Source: Streptomyces sp. HUAS ZL42 (GTDB lineage: Bacteria > Actinomycetota > Actinomycetes > Streptomycetales > Streptomycetaceae). From it: 64,000 nt of DNA. The stretch is from contig NZ_CP160403.1 in assembly GCF_040782645.1 (NCBI RefSeq), positions 8,529,001 to 8,593,000 on the forward strand. The letters are read 5' to 3'. Below, piece after piece: positions 8,738 through 15,802 of the stretch (position 1 is its first letter; each line of letters begins with the position of its first letter). The notes beneath the pieces were generated by a model that was not told the DNA's origin, ran no database searches, and saw nothing but the letters and a program-made list of their open reading frames with translations. Made by a program: the position numbers and the translations under genes.

Positions 8738-9595
8738 CTAAGGGCGGTGGCGGGTGACGGGCGGGCGGATGCCACGGAACTCCCAGTCGCCGCCGAGGGC
8801 GGTGGACAGCACCTCCTCGGACTCGGTGGGCTGCGCGCCGACGTCCGTGCGGATCGGGGTCGGGCCGGTGACGATGTGGTTGGTGAGGCGGCCCAGGCCC
8901 TCGACCTCGACCTCGACGACATCACCGGGCCGGACGGGCCGGGAGTTGGCCGGGGTGCCGGACAGCAGCACGTCACCGGGGTACAGAGTGATGGTGCGGG
9001 CGATGTCGGCGACGAGGTAGTGCATGTCCCACTTCATCTCGTCGGTCGAACCGTCCTGCACGACCTGGCCGTTGACGTACGTCCGCAGGCTCTTGCCGTG
9101 GAAGTCCCAGTCGGTGACCAGGCCGGGGCCGAGCGGGCAGAGCGTGTCGGAGCCCTTGACGCGGAGCATGGAACCGGCGTCGGTGTCGCGGAAGTCGTGC
9201 AGGCCGTAGTCGTTGGCGATCGTGTAGCCCGCGATGTACTCGCCCGCCTCGGCGGGTGAGATGTTCCGCGCGGTCCGCCCGATGACGATGGCGACCTCGC
9301 CCTCGTAGTTGAGCCACTTGCAGCCCTCGGGGCGGACGATCGCACCCTTGTGGGAGTTGAGGGACGAGGTCGGCTTGTGGAAGTAGGTGGGGGTGTCGGG
9401 CAGTTCGATCCGGAACTCGTCGACGCGACTGCGGTGGTTGAGGTGTACGGCGATCACCTTGGTGGGAACCACCGGGGGCAGGTGCTGCGCCTCGTCGGTC
9501 TTCACCCGGCGGCCGTCCCCGGCGACGAGCTCGTCCCCGTCGACGGTGACCTGGACGGCGGCGCCGTCGAGGAGGATGCGGCGGTACTCAGGCAT
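8738..9595 (-). CDS. FAH-family decarboxylase/isomerase (HpaG/HpcE-like)
   Basis: A 285-residue fumarylacetoacetate-hydrolase-fold enzyme. The metal-binding acidic set lies in LNYEGEVAIVIGR and ANDYGLHDFRD, and the catalytic loop in GSMLRVKGSDTLCPLGPG. Members of this subgroup decarboxylate and isomerise 5-carboxymethyl-2-oxo-hex-3-ene-1,7-dioate in homoprotocatechuate degradation. The ATG (9593-9595) lies within the last codons of the dioxygenase gene (8-base overlap), which supports tight coupling. The neighbours HpaD- and HpaE-like make the 4-hydroxyphenylacetate route the likeliest, but FAH enzymes have broad roles. Confidence 0.85.
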   Translation of the reverse strand: MPEYRRILLDGAAVQVTVDGDELVAGDGRRVKTDEAQHLPPVVPTKVIAVHLNHRSRVDEFRIELPDTPTYFHKPTSSLNSHKGAIVRPEGCKWLNYEGEVAIVIGRTARNISPAEAGEYIAGYTIANDYGLHDFRDTDAGSMLRVKGSDTLCPLGPGLVTDWDFHGKSLRTYVNGQVVQDGSTDEMKWDMHYLVADIARTITLYPGDVLLSGTPANSRPVRPGDVVEVEVEGLGRLTNHIVTGPTPIRTDVGAQPTESEEVLSTALGGDWEFRGIRPPVTRHRP

Positions 9596-10526
9596 GCGCG
9601 GACTCCTGTGACTCCTGTGCGGGGATGTGGGGTGCCGTCCAGCCGCCGGCGGGGCGGTCGAACCAGAGGTGGACCTGGCCGGTGCCGACGGAGTTCTCGT
9701 ACTCGCCGTACTGCCGGGCCCTGGCGACGCAGGCCTGCTCGCCGAGGGCGCCGGCCATCATCAGGTAGTGGAAGAACTTCGCCTCGGGCTTGTACTTCCA
9801 GAACTCGTCCATGGTGGCGAGCACCTTGTCGTGACGGCCCTCCTTGAACCAGGCGATGCGCTCGTAGTCGGCCTCGCGCGCCTCGGGCGTGAAGATGTGC
9901 ACCGGGTCGCTCGCCTCGTGGTCGCGGATCTCGCGCAGCGGCCAGAAGGAGTGCGAAAGCGCGCCCGAGGCGATGAGGAGCACCCGGCGGCCGGGGGTGG
10001 CGGCGATGCCGTCCGCGAGGGCGCGGCCGAGGCGCAGGTGGTCCTCCATGTCGCCGGTCTGGCAGACCCCGATGGTCACCCACCGCTTGTCCGGCAGTCC
10101 CTCCCCGAGGAACTTCCAGAGGTTGATGGTCGCGTAGTAGACCGGCAGGTACTCGTCGTCGATCGGGGTGATCCAGGTGCCGTGCTTGTCGGCGAACGAG
10201 GCGATGTTGTGGGCGAGTTCGGGGTCGCCGGGGTAGTCGTACGGCATCCGGCACATGCCGCGCGGCAGCTCCTCGGAGGTGAAGAGCCCGGCGCGGCGGT
10301 GCTGGGCGGTGACGACGAACTCGACGGTGGTCGCCCAGTGCGAGTCCAGGACGACGACGGTGTCGTATGCGTTGGCGGCATCGCCCTCGAAGACGTCCTT
10401 GCGGAGCTGGTGGAGGCCCGTGACGAGGGTGATCTCCTTGCCCTCGTTGAGCTCCAGCCGGTCCTCCTTCGGGAGCACGATGGTGGGGACGTGGGCGAGC
10501 AGTCCCGCCCCGACGATCTCACCCAT
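9588..10526 (-). CDS. hpaD: 3,4-dihydroxyphenylacetate 2,3-dioxygenase, class III extradiol (LigB fold)
   Basis: A 312-residue LigB-family extradiol dioxygenase. Landmarks shared with HpcB/HpaD are the N-terminal LLAHVPTI histidine, VVLDSHW, LPRGMCRMPYDYPGDPEL, the catalytic SGALSHSFW and the C-terminal GTGQVHLWF. The enzyme uses Fe(II) and O2 to open the catechol ring of homoprotocatechuate beside the diol, giving 5-carboxymethyl-2-hydroxymuconic semialdehyde. Its stop overlaps the FAH gene start and its ATG (10526) overlaps the end of the semialdehyde dehydrogenase gene, each by 8 bases. Substrate is inferred from family and neighbours. Confidence 0.87.
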   Translation of the reverse strand: MGEIVGAGLLAHVPTIVLPKEDRLELNEGKEITLVTGLHQLRKDVFEGDAANAYDTVVVLDSHWATTVEFVVTAQHRRAGLFTSEELPRGMCRMPYDYPGDPELAHNIASFADKHGTWITPIDDEYLPVYYATINLWKFLGEGLPDKRWVTIGVCQTGDMEDHLRLGRALADGIAATPGRRVLLIASGALSHSFWPLREIRDHEASDPVHIFTPEAREADYERIAWFKEGRHDKVLATMDEFWKYKPEAKFFHYLMMAGALGEQACVARARQYGEYENSVGTGQVHLWFDRPAGGWTAPHIPAQESQESAHA

Positions 10527-11982
10527 GGTTCTTCCATCCGTTCGGTGCGGACACGGTGTTCTTCAGGTCGCAGTAGAAGTCGAAGCTCCAGGTGCCGCCC
10601 TCCCTGCCGACCCCGGACTCGCGGGAGCCGCCGAAGGGCGCCTGCAGGTCGCGTACGAAGAAGCAGTTGACCCAGACGGTGCCCGCGACGAGCTGCGAGG
10701 TGACGCGCTCCGCGCGCGCGGGATCGCCCGTGGCGACGGTGGCGGCCAGGCCGAAGCGGGTGTCGTTGGCGAGACGGACGGCTTCCTCTTCGGTGCTGAA
10801 GGTCTGCAGGGTGAGGACCGGGCCGAAGACCTCCTCCTGCACGATCTCCGAGTCCTGGGTGACATCGGTGAGCAGGGTCGGCGCGTAGTACTGGCCGTCC
10901 TTGCGGTGCCCACCGATGACCGCGCGCGCCCCCGCTGCGATCGCGCGCTGCACGAAGCCGTCGATCTTCTCCAGCTGGCGGTGGTGGATGTTGGGCCCGA
11001 TGTCGGTGGCCTCGTCGCGCGGGTCGCCCTGTTCCAAGGCGGTGGCCCTCTCGACGAACCGGCGCGTGAACTCCTCGGCGATCGACTCCTCGACGAGGAA
11101 GCGCGTCGCGGCCAGGCACACCTGCCCGGCGTTGTCGTACTGGTCGACCGCGAGGTCGACGGCGAGGTCCAGGTCGGCGTCGGCGAACACCAGCAGCGGG
11201 GACTTGCCGCCCAGTTCGAGACTGAGCGGGGTGAGGTTCGACGCGGCCGACGCGGCGATCCGCTTGGCCGTGGGCACCGAGCCGGTGAAGCTGATCCGGC
11301 GCACGTCCGGGTGCGAGGTGAGGGCGTCGCCGATCTCCGCGCCGTACCCCTGGACGACATTGAGGACTCCGGCGGGCAGCCCGGCCTCGGCGGCGATGTC
11401 GGCGAGCAGGGAGGCGGTGAGCGGGGTCCACTCGGCCGGCTTGAGGACCACCGTGTCGCCGGCGGCCAGGGCCGGGGCGATCTTCCACGTGGCCAGCATC
11501 AGGGGCGCGTTCCACGGGGTGATCAGCACACAGGGGCCCGCCGGATCCCACGAGACATGATTCGTGTGACCGCGCGTCTCGAAGTCCTCGTGGTCCAGCT
11601 TCAGCAGCCAGTCCGCGAAGAAACGGAAGTTGTGCGCCACACGCGGCATCACGCCCCGGCGGTGGGAGCGCAGCAGCGCGCCGTTGTCGGTGGTCTCGAC
11701 GATCGCGAGCTCTTCGAGCCGTTTCTCCACGCCGTCCGCGATGGCGTGCAGGATGCGGGCGCGCTCGGCGCGGGACGTCGCGGCCCAGGCGGGGAAGGCG
11801 GCCTTCGCGGCGGCCACGGCGGCGGCGGCCTCGGCGGGTCCGCCGCGGGCGATCTCACCGAGGACGCCTCCGTCGATCGGTGAGACGTCGGTGAAGGTTT
11901 CGGTGGAGGCGACGCGTTCGCCGCCGATCCAGTGCCGGGTGTCGACGGCGACCCCCGCCACGGTGAGGGTGTGCTCGGTCAT
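10519..11982 (-). CDS. hpaE: 5-carboxymethyl-2-hydroxymuconic-semialdehyde dehydrogenase-like
   Basis: A 487-residue aldehyde dehydrogenase with TPWNAP (155-160), E256 in LELGGKSP and nucleophile C289 in DNAGQVCLAATR. It differs clearly from the PuuC-like paralogue at 4802. The position directly before the extradiol dioxygenase indicates the NAD-dependent oxidation of the ring-cleavage semialdehyde (HpaE/HpcC role). The ATG at 11982 has GGAG 7 bases upstream; the frame is open further upstream to an in-frame start without a convincing ribosome site. A 32-base gap separates it from the acetoacetate-decarboxylase-like gene. Confidence 0.88.
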   Translation of the reverse strand: MTEHTLTVAGVAVDTRHWIGGERVASTETFTDVSPIDGGVLGEIARGGPAEAAAAVAAAKAAFPAWAATSRAERARILHAIADGVEKRLEELAIVETTDNGALLRSHRRGVMPRVAHNFRFFADWLLKLDHEDFETRGHTNHVSWDPAGPCVLITPWNAPLMLATWKIAPALAAGDTVVLKPAEWTPLTASLLADIAAEAGLPAGVLNVVQGYGAEIGDALTSHPDVRRISFTGSVPTAKRIAASAASNLTPLSLELGGKSPLLVFADADLDLAVDLAVDQYDNAGQVCLAATRFLVEESIAEEFTRRFVERATALEQGDPRDEATDIGPNIHHRQLEKIDGFVQRAIAAGARAVIGGHRKDGQYYAPTLLTDVTQDSEIVQEEVFGPVLTLQTFSTEEEAVRLANDTRFGLAATVATGDPARAERVTSQLVAGTVWVNCFFVRDLQAPFGGSRESGVGREGGTWSFDFYCDLKNTVSAPNGWKNHG

Positions 11983-12014
11983 GTCCGATCTCCAAGTCCT
12001 GTGGTGTACGGGGA

Positions 12015-12821
12015 TCACTCGGCTCCGGACGTGCCGGACTCCAGCAGTCGCCCGCCGTCCCAGACGACGCCGACCTGCCGGTAGTACGCAGCGATCGGCT
12101 CGCGGATCTCCAACCGGGCCAACTCCTCCGTGGGCGCCTCGAACAGGTCCAACCGGGCGTCACCGACCCACGGTTGACCACCCTCGAAGGAGGCCGCACC
12201 GGTCTCGATCAGCTCGTCGAGGGCAAGCCCCTTGCCCTTCTCGATGGACGGCAGCCAGCGGTGATGGGCCATGGGGTGCGAGTTGACGAACCCGTTCGTC
12301 TCCGACGGCTCCCGCAGCGTCACCACGGCCTGGGCGAGGCGCCGGTCCGCCGCGGCCAACGTGGCCCCGAACCGTGCCCCTGCCTCGATCCGCGGAGCGG
12401 GACCGTACGGGTGCGGGCGGGTCTGATGGATCGAGCCGAGCTTCTTCGGGTATCCCTGGTGCAGGCCGCGGGCGATCGCGAAGTCCTTGTCGACCCAGAT
12501 GTAGACGCAGCGCGAGTAGGTCCGGCCCTTGTACTTGCAGCGGACGACCGCGAAGGTCTCCTTGTACTGGGACAGCACGGGGTCGAGCAGCTCCGCCCCC
12601 GACTCCGAGCAGGACTGCCAGTCGGCCCAGATCAACGCGACCGCGCCGGGGTCGTCGTCCGCCAGCTCCAGTGGCTCGGGCAGCAGTTCACGCACCCGCG
12701 AGGGGTCCGTGCGGTACTCGACGGTGAGCAGGTCACCGGAGTAGCGCCAGGGCGGGGAAGGGATCAGCGACGAGGTGCCCGTCGCCGTCTTGGGGTGGAA
12801 GTATCCGCGGACGGTGGTCAT
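12015..12821 (-). CDS. Acetoacetate decarboxylase-like protein
   Basis: A 268-residue protein of the ADC fold: MTTVRGYFHPKTATGTSSLI, then WRYSGDLLTVEYRTDP, KETFAVVRCKYKGRTYSRC and ARGLHQGYPKKLGSI. The tandem lysines in QGYPKKLG are at the place where ADC-family enzymes carry the Schiff-base lysine region. Characterised relatives are decarboxylases, aldolase-dehydratases or tautomerase-like enzymes. Here it sits inside an operon for a meta-cleavage pathway that lacks recognisable HpaF, HpaH and HpaI, so it may process a ring-cleavage keto acid. That function is inference; the fold call is firm. Confidence 0.8.
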   Translation of the reverse strand: MTTVRGYFHPKTATGTSSLIPSPPWRYSGDLLTVEYRTDPSRVRELLPEPLELADDDPGAVALIWADWQSCSESGAELLDPVLSQYKETFAVVRCKYKGRTYSRCVYIWVDKDFAIARGLHQGYPKKLGSIHQTRPHPYGPAPRIEAGARFGATLAAADRRLAQAVVTLREPSETNGFVNSHPMAHHRWLPSIEKGKGLALDELIETGAASFEGGQPWVGDARLDLFEAPTEELARLEIREPIAAYYRQVGVVWDGGRLLESGTSGAE

Positions 12822-12835
12822 GGTCAGGAGATTCC

Positions 12836-14035
12836 TTACGCAGTGAGGGCGGGCTGCTCGAGCAGTGCGGCGCGGTGGCGGGCGGCGGCGGACACGGCGG
12901 CGGGGCCGCCGAGCGCCACGACACCGACGAGCCGGCCGTCGTGGTGGTAGCCGGCCAGGACGTCCGTGGCGGGGTCGCCGTCCAGGACCCGCACGTCGTC
13001 CTTGCCGAGCACGGGCGCGCCGAAGGACTGGAGCCGGAAGTCGTGCTGGTCGCTCCAGAAGGTGGGCAACGGTGCGAAGGGCGCCGACTCGACACCGAGG
13101 AGGGCCTTCGCCGCGTGCTTGGCGGTGTCGGTGGGGATGCACCAGTGTTCGACCCGGCGCGGTACGCCGTCGTATCGGGCGTTGGGGAAACGTGCCACGT
13201 CGCCCACCGCGACCACGTCGGGCCGCCCGCCGACCCGCAGGTGCTCGTCGGTGAGCACCCCGTCGGTCAGGTCGAGGCCGTTGCCGTCCAGCCACTCGGT
13301 GTTCGCGAGCGATCCGACCGATTCCACCACCACGTCGGCGGGCAGGACGGTCCCGTCGTCGAGCACCACGCCCGTGACACGGTCCTCGCCCTCGAACGCG
13401 GCGACCCCTGCGCCGAGTGCGAAGCGCACCCCTCTGTCTTCGTGCCGCTCGAGCAATGCGCGTCCGAGCAGCTCGCCGAGCGGGGCGACCATGGGCAGCG
13501 GCAGCGGATCGACGACGGTCACCTCGGTGACGCCGAGGCCCACGGCCGTGGCGGCCACCTCGCAGCCGATGAAGCCGGCGCCGACGACGACCACCCGGGC
13601 ACCGGGCCGGGTCAGTTCCTCCCGCAGGCCCTGAGCGTCGGCGAGGGTGCGGACCGTGTGACGGCCGGTGAGGGGGCCGGGGCAGCGCAGGCGCCGGGGC
13701 CGCATGCCGGTGGCGACGACCAGACCGTCGTACGAGAGCGTCTCGCCGTCGTCCAGTTCGACGATCCGTTCGGAGAGGCGGGAGGCGACGACCTTCGTGC
13801 CGAGGCGCCATTCCACGTCGGCCACGCTCGCGCGGGGGCGGAAGGCCAGCGACTCGAAGGGCGCCTTCCCGGCCAGGACCTCCTTGGACAGCGGGGGCCG
13901 GTTGTAGGGCATGTGCGGCTCGTCGCCGACGACCGTGATCGCCCCGGTCCAGCCTGCCGAACGCAGTTGTTCGGCGGCGCGCAGGCCGGCCATGGAGGCG
14001 CCGGCCACGACGATGCGGGCACTCGTGGACGTCAC
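12836..14035 (-). CDS. Ferredoxin reductase (FAD/NAD-binding)
   Basis: A 399-residue reductase of the putidaredoxin/rubredoxin-reductase type. The FAD Rossmann motif is VVAGASMAGLRAAEQLR near residue 9. The NAD motif is VVVVGAGFIGCEVAATAVG, and VVAVGDVARFPN marks the second FAD motif. The reductase C-terminal domain follows (FWSDQHDFRLQSFG). It transfers electrons from NAD(P)H to a small ferredoxin. The GTG start (14033-14035) is 2 bases after the ferredoxin stop. With the ferredoxin and the P450 of the divergent operon it forms a complete three-component class I P450 electron chain. Confidence 0.9.
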   Translation of the reverse strand: MTSTSARIVVAGASMAGLRAAEQLRSAGWTGAITVVGDEPHMPYNRPPLSKEVLAGKAPFESLAFRPRASVADVEWRLGTKVVASRLSERIVELDDGETLSYDGLVVATGMRPRRLRCPGPLTGRHTVRTLADAQGLREELTRPGARVVVVGAGFIGCEVAATAVGLGVTEVTVVDPLPLPMVAPLGELLGRALLERHEDRGVRFALGAGVAAFEGEDRVTGVVLDDGTVLPADVVVESVGSLANTEWLDGNGLDLTDGVLTDEHLRVGGRPDVVAVGDVARFPNARYDGVPRRVEHWCIPTDTAKHAAKALLGVESAPFAPLPTFWSDQHDFRLQSFGAPVLGKDDVRVLDGDPATDVLAGYHHDGRLVGVVALGGPAAVSAAARHRAALLEQPALTA

Positions 14036-14037
14036 TG

Positions 14038-14226
14038 TCAGGCCTCGATCCGGATGGCCTGGAGCGGACAGACGTCGGCGGCTTCCTCGACCTCGTCGCG
14101 CAGTGCGTCGTCGGGGTCGCTGACGTAGGCCAGGCGCCCGTTCTCGTCGAGCTGGAAGACGTCGGGGGCCGCGAATACGCACTGGCCGTGGTCCTGGCAC
14201 TTGTTCATGTCGACGACGACCTTCAT
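14038..14226 (-). CDS. P450-type ferredoxin with CxxHxxC cluster motif
   Basis: A 62-residue single-cluster ferredoxin. The iron-sulfur ligands are C10-x5-C16 and C54 before Pro (MNKCQDHGQCVF, then DVCPLQAIRIEA). The position between the first two cysteines that often holds a further cysteine is His13, giving CxxHxxC-Xn-CP. This layout is known from actinobacterial [3Fe-4S]/[4Fe-4S] ferredoxins that serve P450s. ATG at 14226 with AGGAGGA 7 bases upstream. First gene of the ferredoxin-reductase-ring-cleavage operon; its promoter (TTGACC-17-TATGTT on the minus strand) carries the island palindrome over the likely start point. Confidence 0.9.
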   Translation of the reverse strand: MKVVVDMNKCQDHGQCVFAAPDVFQLDENGRLAYVSDPDDALRDEVEEAADVCPLQAIRIEA

Positions 14227-14271
14227 GGCCGGTCCTCCTGGGAGTGAGGGCGTCGGGCTGGATGGAATGAC

Positions 14272-14289
14272 TCGTTTGGCTTCAAACAA
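14272..14289. promoter_or_regulatory. Operator palindrome at ferredoxin promoter
   Basis: TCGTTT-GGCTTC-AAACAA; the inner arms GTTTG/CAAAC are perfect. It lies immediately downstream of a good minus-strand promoter, with -10 TATGTT at 14288-14293 and -35 TTGACC at 14311-14316 (17-base spacer). It therefore covers the expected transcription start, a typical repressor position. Confidence 0.75.
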
Positions 14290-14316
14290 CATAGGAAGCC
14301 GCTCCCCCCTGGTCAA
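14288..14316 (-). promoter_or_regulatory. Promoter of ferredoxin/ring-cleavage operon
   Basis: Read on the minus strand: TTGACC (14316-14311), 17-base spacer, TATGTT (14293-14288). This is close to the housekeeping sigma consensus and 62 bases from the ferredoxin ATG. A further palindrome ACCTG-TC-CAGGT lies at 14318-14329, between the two divergent promoters. Confidence 0.65.
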
Positions 14317-14353
14317 TACCTGTCCAGGTGGATAATTTTTTGGTCCCGGCCCC

Positions 14354-14396
14354 TTGCGGGCCGGTGAAGCCGTTCATATCGTTTGGCATCAAACAA
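14354..14396 (+). promoter_or_regulatory. Promoter and operator of ligase-P450 operon
   Basis: A plus-strand promoter candidate TTGCGG (14354-14359), 17-base spacer, TATCGT (14377-14382) overlaps the third island palindrome TCGTTT-GGCATC-AAACAA at 14379-14396. It matches the 14272 copy in 17 of 18 positions. Binding here would block the -10 element. Confidence 0.65.
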
Positions 14397-14430
14397 CCGG
14401 CCAACCCGTCGCAGAGCCGAGGAGACAACG

Positions 14431-15786
14431 GTGAGCGCATCTGAAACACCGGACGCCCGTCAGCACCAGGAGCGGCTCGCCGCAGAGGGCATCGACGTCG
14501 TCCGGGTGACCTACCCCGATCTCATCGGCACCGACCGCGCCCGCGACGTCCTGCTCGACCAGCTGCCGGCCGCGTGCGAGCACGGCCTCGCCTTCTGCCG
14601 GGCGGTCTACCACACCTCACCCCAGGGCGACGTCGTTCCCGTCACGGGCGGACTGGACGCCGGGCTGCCCGACATCACAGTGCGTCCGGACCTCGACACC
14701 CTGGTCGCACTGCCCTGGGAGCCCGGGGTCGCCACCTGTCTCGGCGAGACGGTCGACCCGGCGACCGGGTCACCCGTCTCCGAGTCGCCCCGCGATCTGC
14801 TGCGCTCGGTGCTCGCGAGGTGCGCCGAGCAGGGGCTGCACCCCGTGGCCGGTCCCGAACTCGAGTACTTCCTGTGCGACGAGGACCGGGCGTCTCCGAG
14901 CGGATGGAGGCGCTACTCGGAATCGACCGGTGTCGTCTACACGGCCGGCCTGCGCGCCGACCCCGACAACCACCTGCTGCGCACCCTGCGCCTGCTCCGC
15001 GACCTGGGCATAGGCGTCACCAACGGCAACCACGAATTCGACGGCGGACAGTTCGAGATCAACCTCACCCACTCCGAGGCGCTGTCGGCAGCCGACCGCT
15101 CCTTCCGTTTCAAGGCGGCGGTCAAGGAACTGGCGCGCAGGGAGGGGAGGCTGGCCACCTTCATGGCCAAGCCGTTCAACGACGCCGGCGGCTCCGGCTT
15201 CCACCTCCATCTGTCCTGCGACGATGCCGAGGGACGCAACGCCTTCGACGACCCGACGGGGGCGTACGGCCTGTCGGCCACCGCCCGCCACGCGATCGCC
15301 GGCATCCTCGCCCACGCCCCGGCCCTCGCCGCCCTCGCCAATCCGACCGTCAACTCGTACAAGCGGTTCGGCCCTGACACCCTCGCGCCCTGGCTGATCG
15401 ACTGGGGTCTGGACAACCGCAGTGCCATGGTCCGCATCCCGCCGGAGCGCGGCTCGGGCGCCCGTCTGGAGCTGCGGCTCGGGGACGCCGGCGCCAACCC
15501 GTACCTGCTGATCGCGGGCACGATCGCCGCCGCACTGCTCGGCGTCCAGGCGGGCGAGGAGCCAACCGCCCCGCTGCAGGGCTACGGCTACGACACGGCC
15601 AGAGCCGCTGTGCTGCCGATGACCCTGTCCGCCGCCCTCGACGCCCTGGAGGCGGACACCGCCCTGACCGAGGTGCTCGGCAAGGGCTTCACCACCTCAT
15701 ACCTCAGCTATAAGCGGAACGAGGTCGAACGCTTCCAACGGCACGTCACCGACTGGGAGTTCACCGAGTACGCCTACCACCTGTGA
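14431..15786 (+). CDS. Glutamine-synthetase-like gamma-glutamyl ligase
   Basis: A 451-residue protein of the GS catalytic family. PELEYFLCDED marks the N-terminal metal site, then GGSGFHLHLSC, NPTVNSYKRFGP, NRSAMVRIPPERGSG and LELRLGDAGANPYLL. It is shorter than housekeeping GlnA, and the C-terminal tyrosine adenylylation loop (NLYDLPP-type) is not present, as expected for PuuA/GlnA-like ligases that glutamylate amines. The GTG start is chosen because GAGGAG stands just upstream (14420s) and the frame before it runs through the operator. It is 16 bases from the P450 gene. Inferred role: ATP-dependent gamma-glutamylation of an amine substrate. Confidence 0.87.
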   Translation: MSASETPDARQHQERLAAEGIDVVRVTYPDLIGTDRARDVLLDQLPAACEHGLAFCRAVYHTSPQGDVVPVTGGLDAGLPDITVRPDLDTLVALPWEPGVATCLGETVDPATGSPVSESPRDLLRSVLARCAEQGLHPVAGPELEYFLCDEDRASPSGWRRYSESTGVVYTAGLRADPDNHLLRTLRLLRDLGIGVTNGNHEFDGGQFEINLTHSEALSAADRSFRFKAAVKELARREGRLATFMAKPFNDAGGSGFHLHLSCDDAEGRNAFDDPTGAYGLSATARHAIAGILAHAPALAALANPTVNSYKRFGPDTLAPWLIDWGLDNRSAMVRIPPERGSGARLELRLGDAGANPYLLIAGTIAAALLGVQAGEEPTAPLQGYGYDTARAAVLPMTLSAALDALEADTALTEVLGKGFTTSYLSYKRNEVERFQRHVTDWEFTEYAYHL

Positions 15787-15802
15787 CGCCTGGGAGCCAC
15801 CG

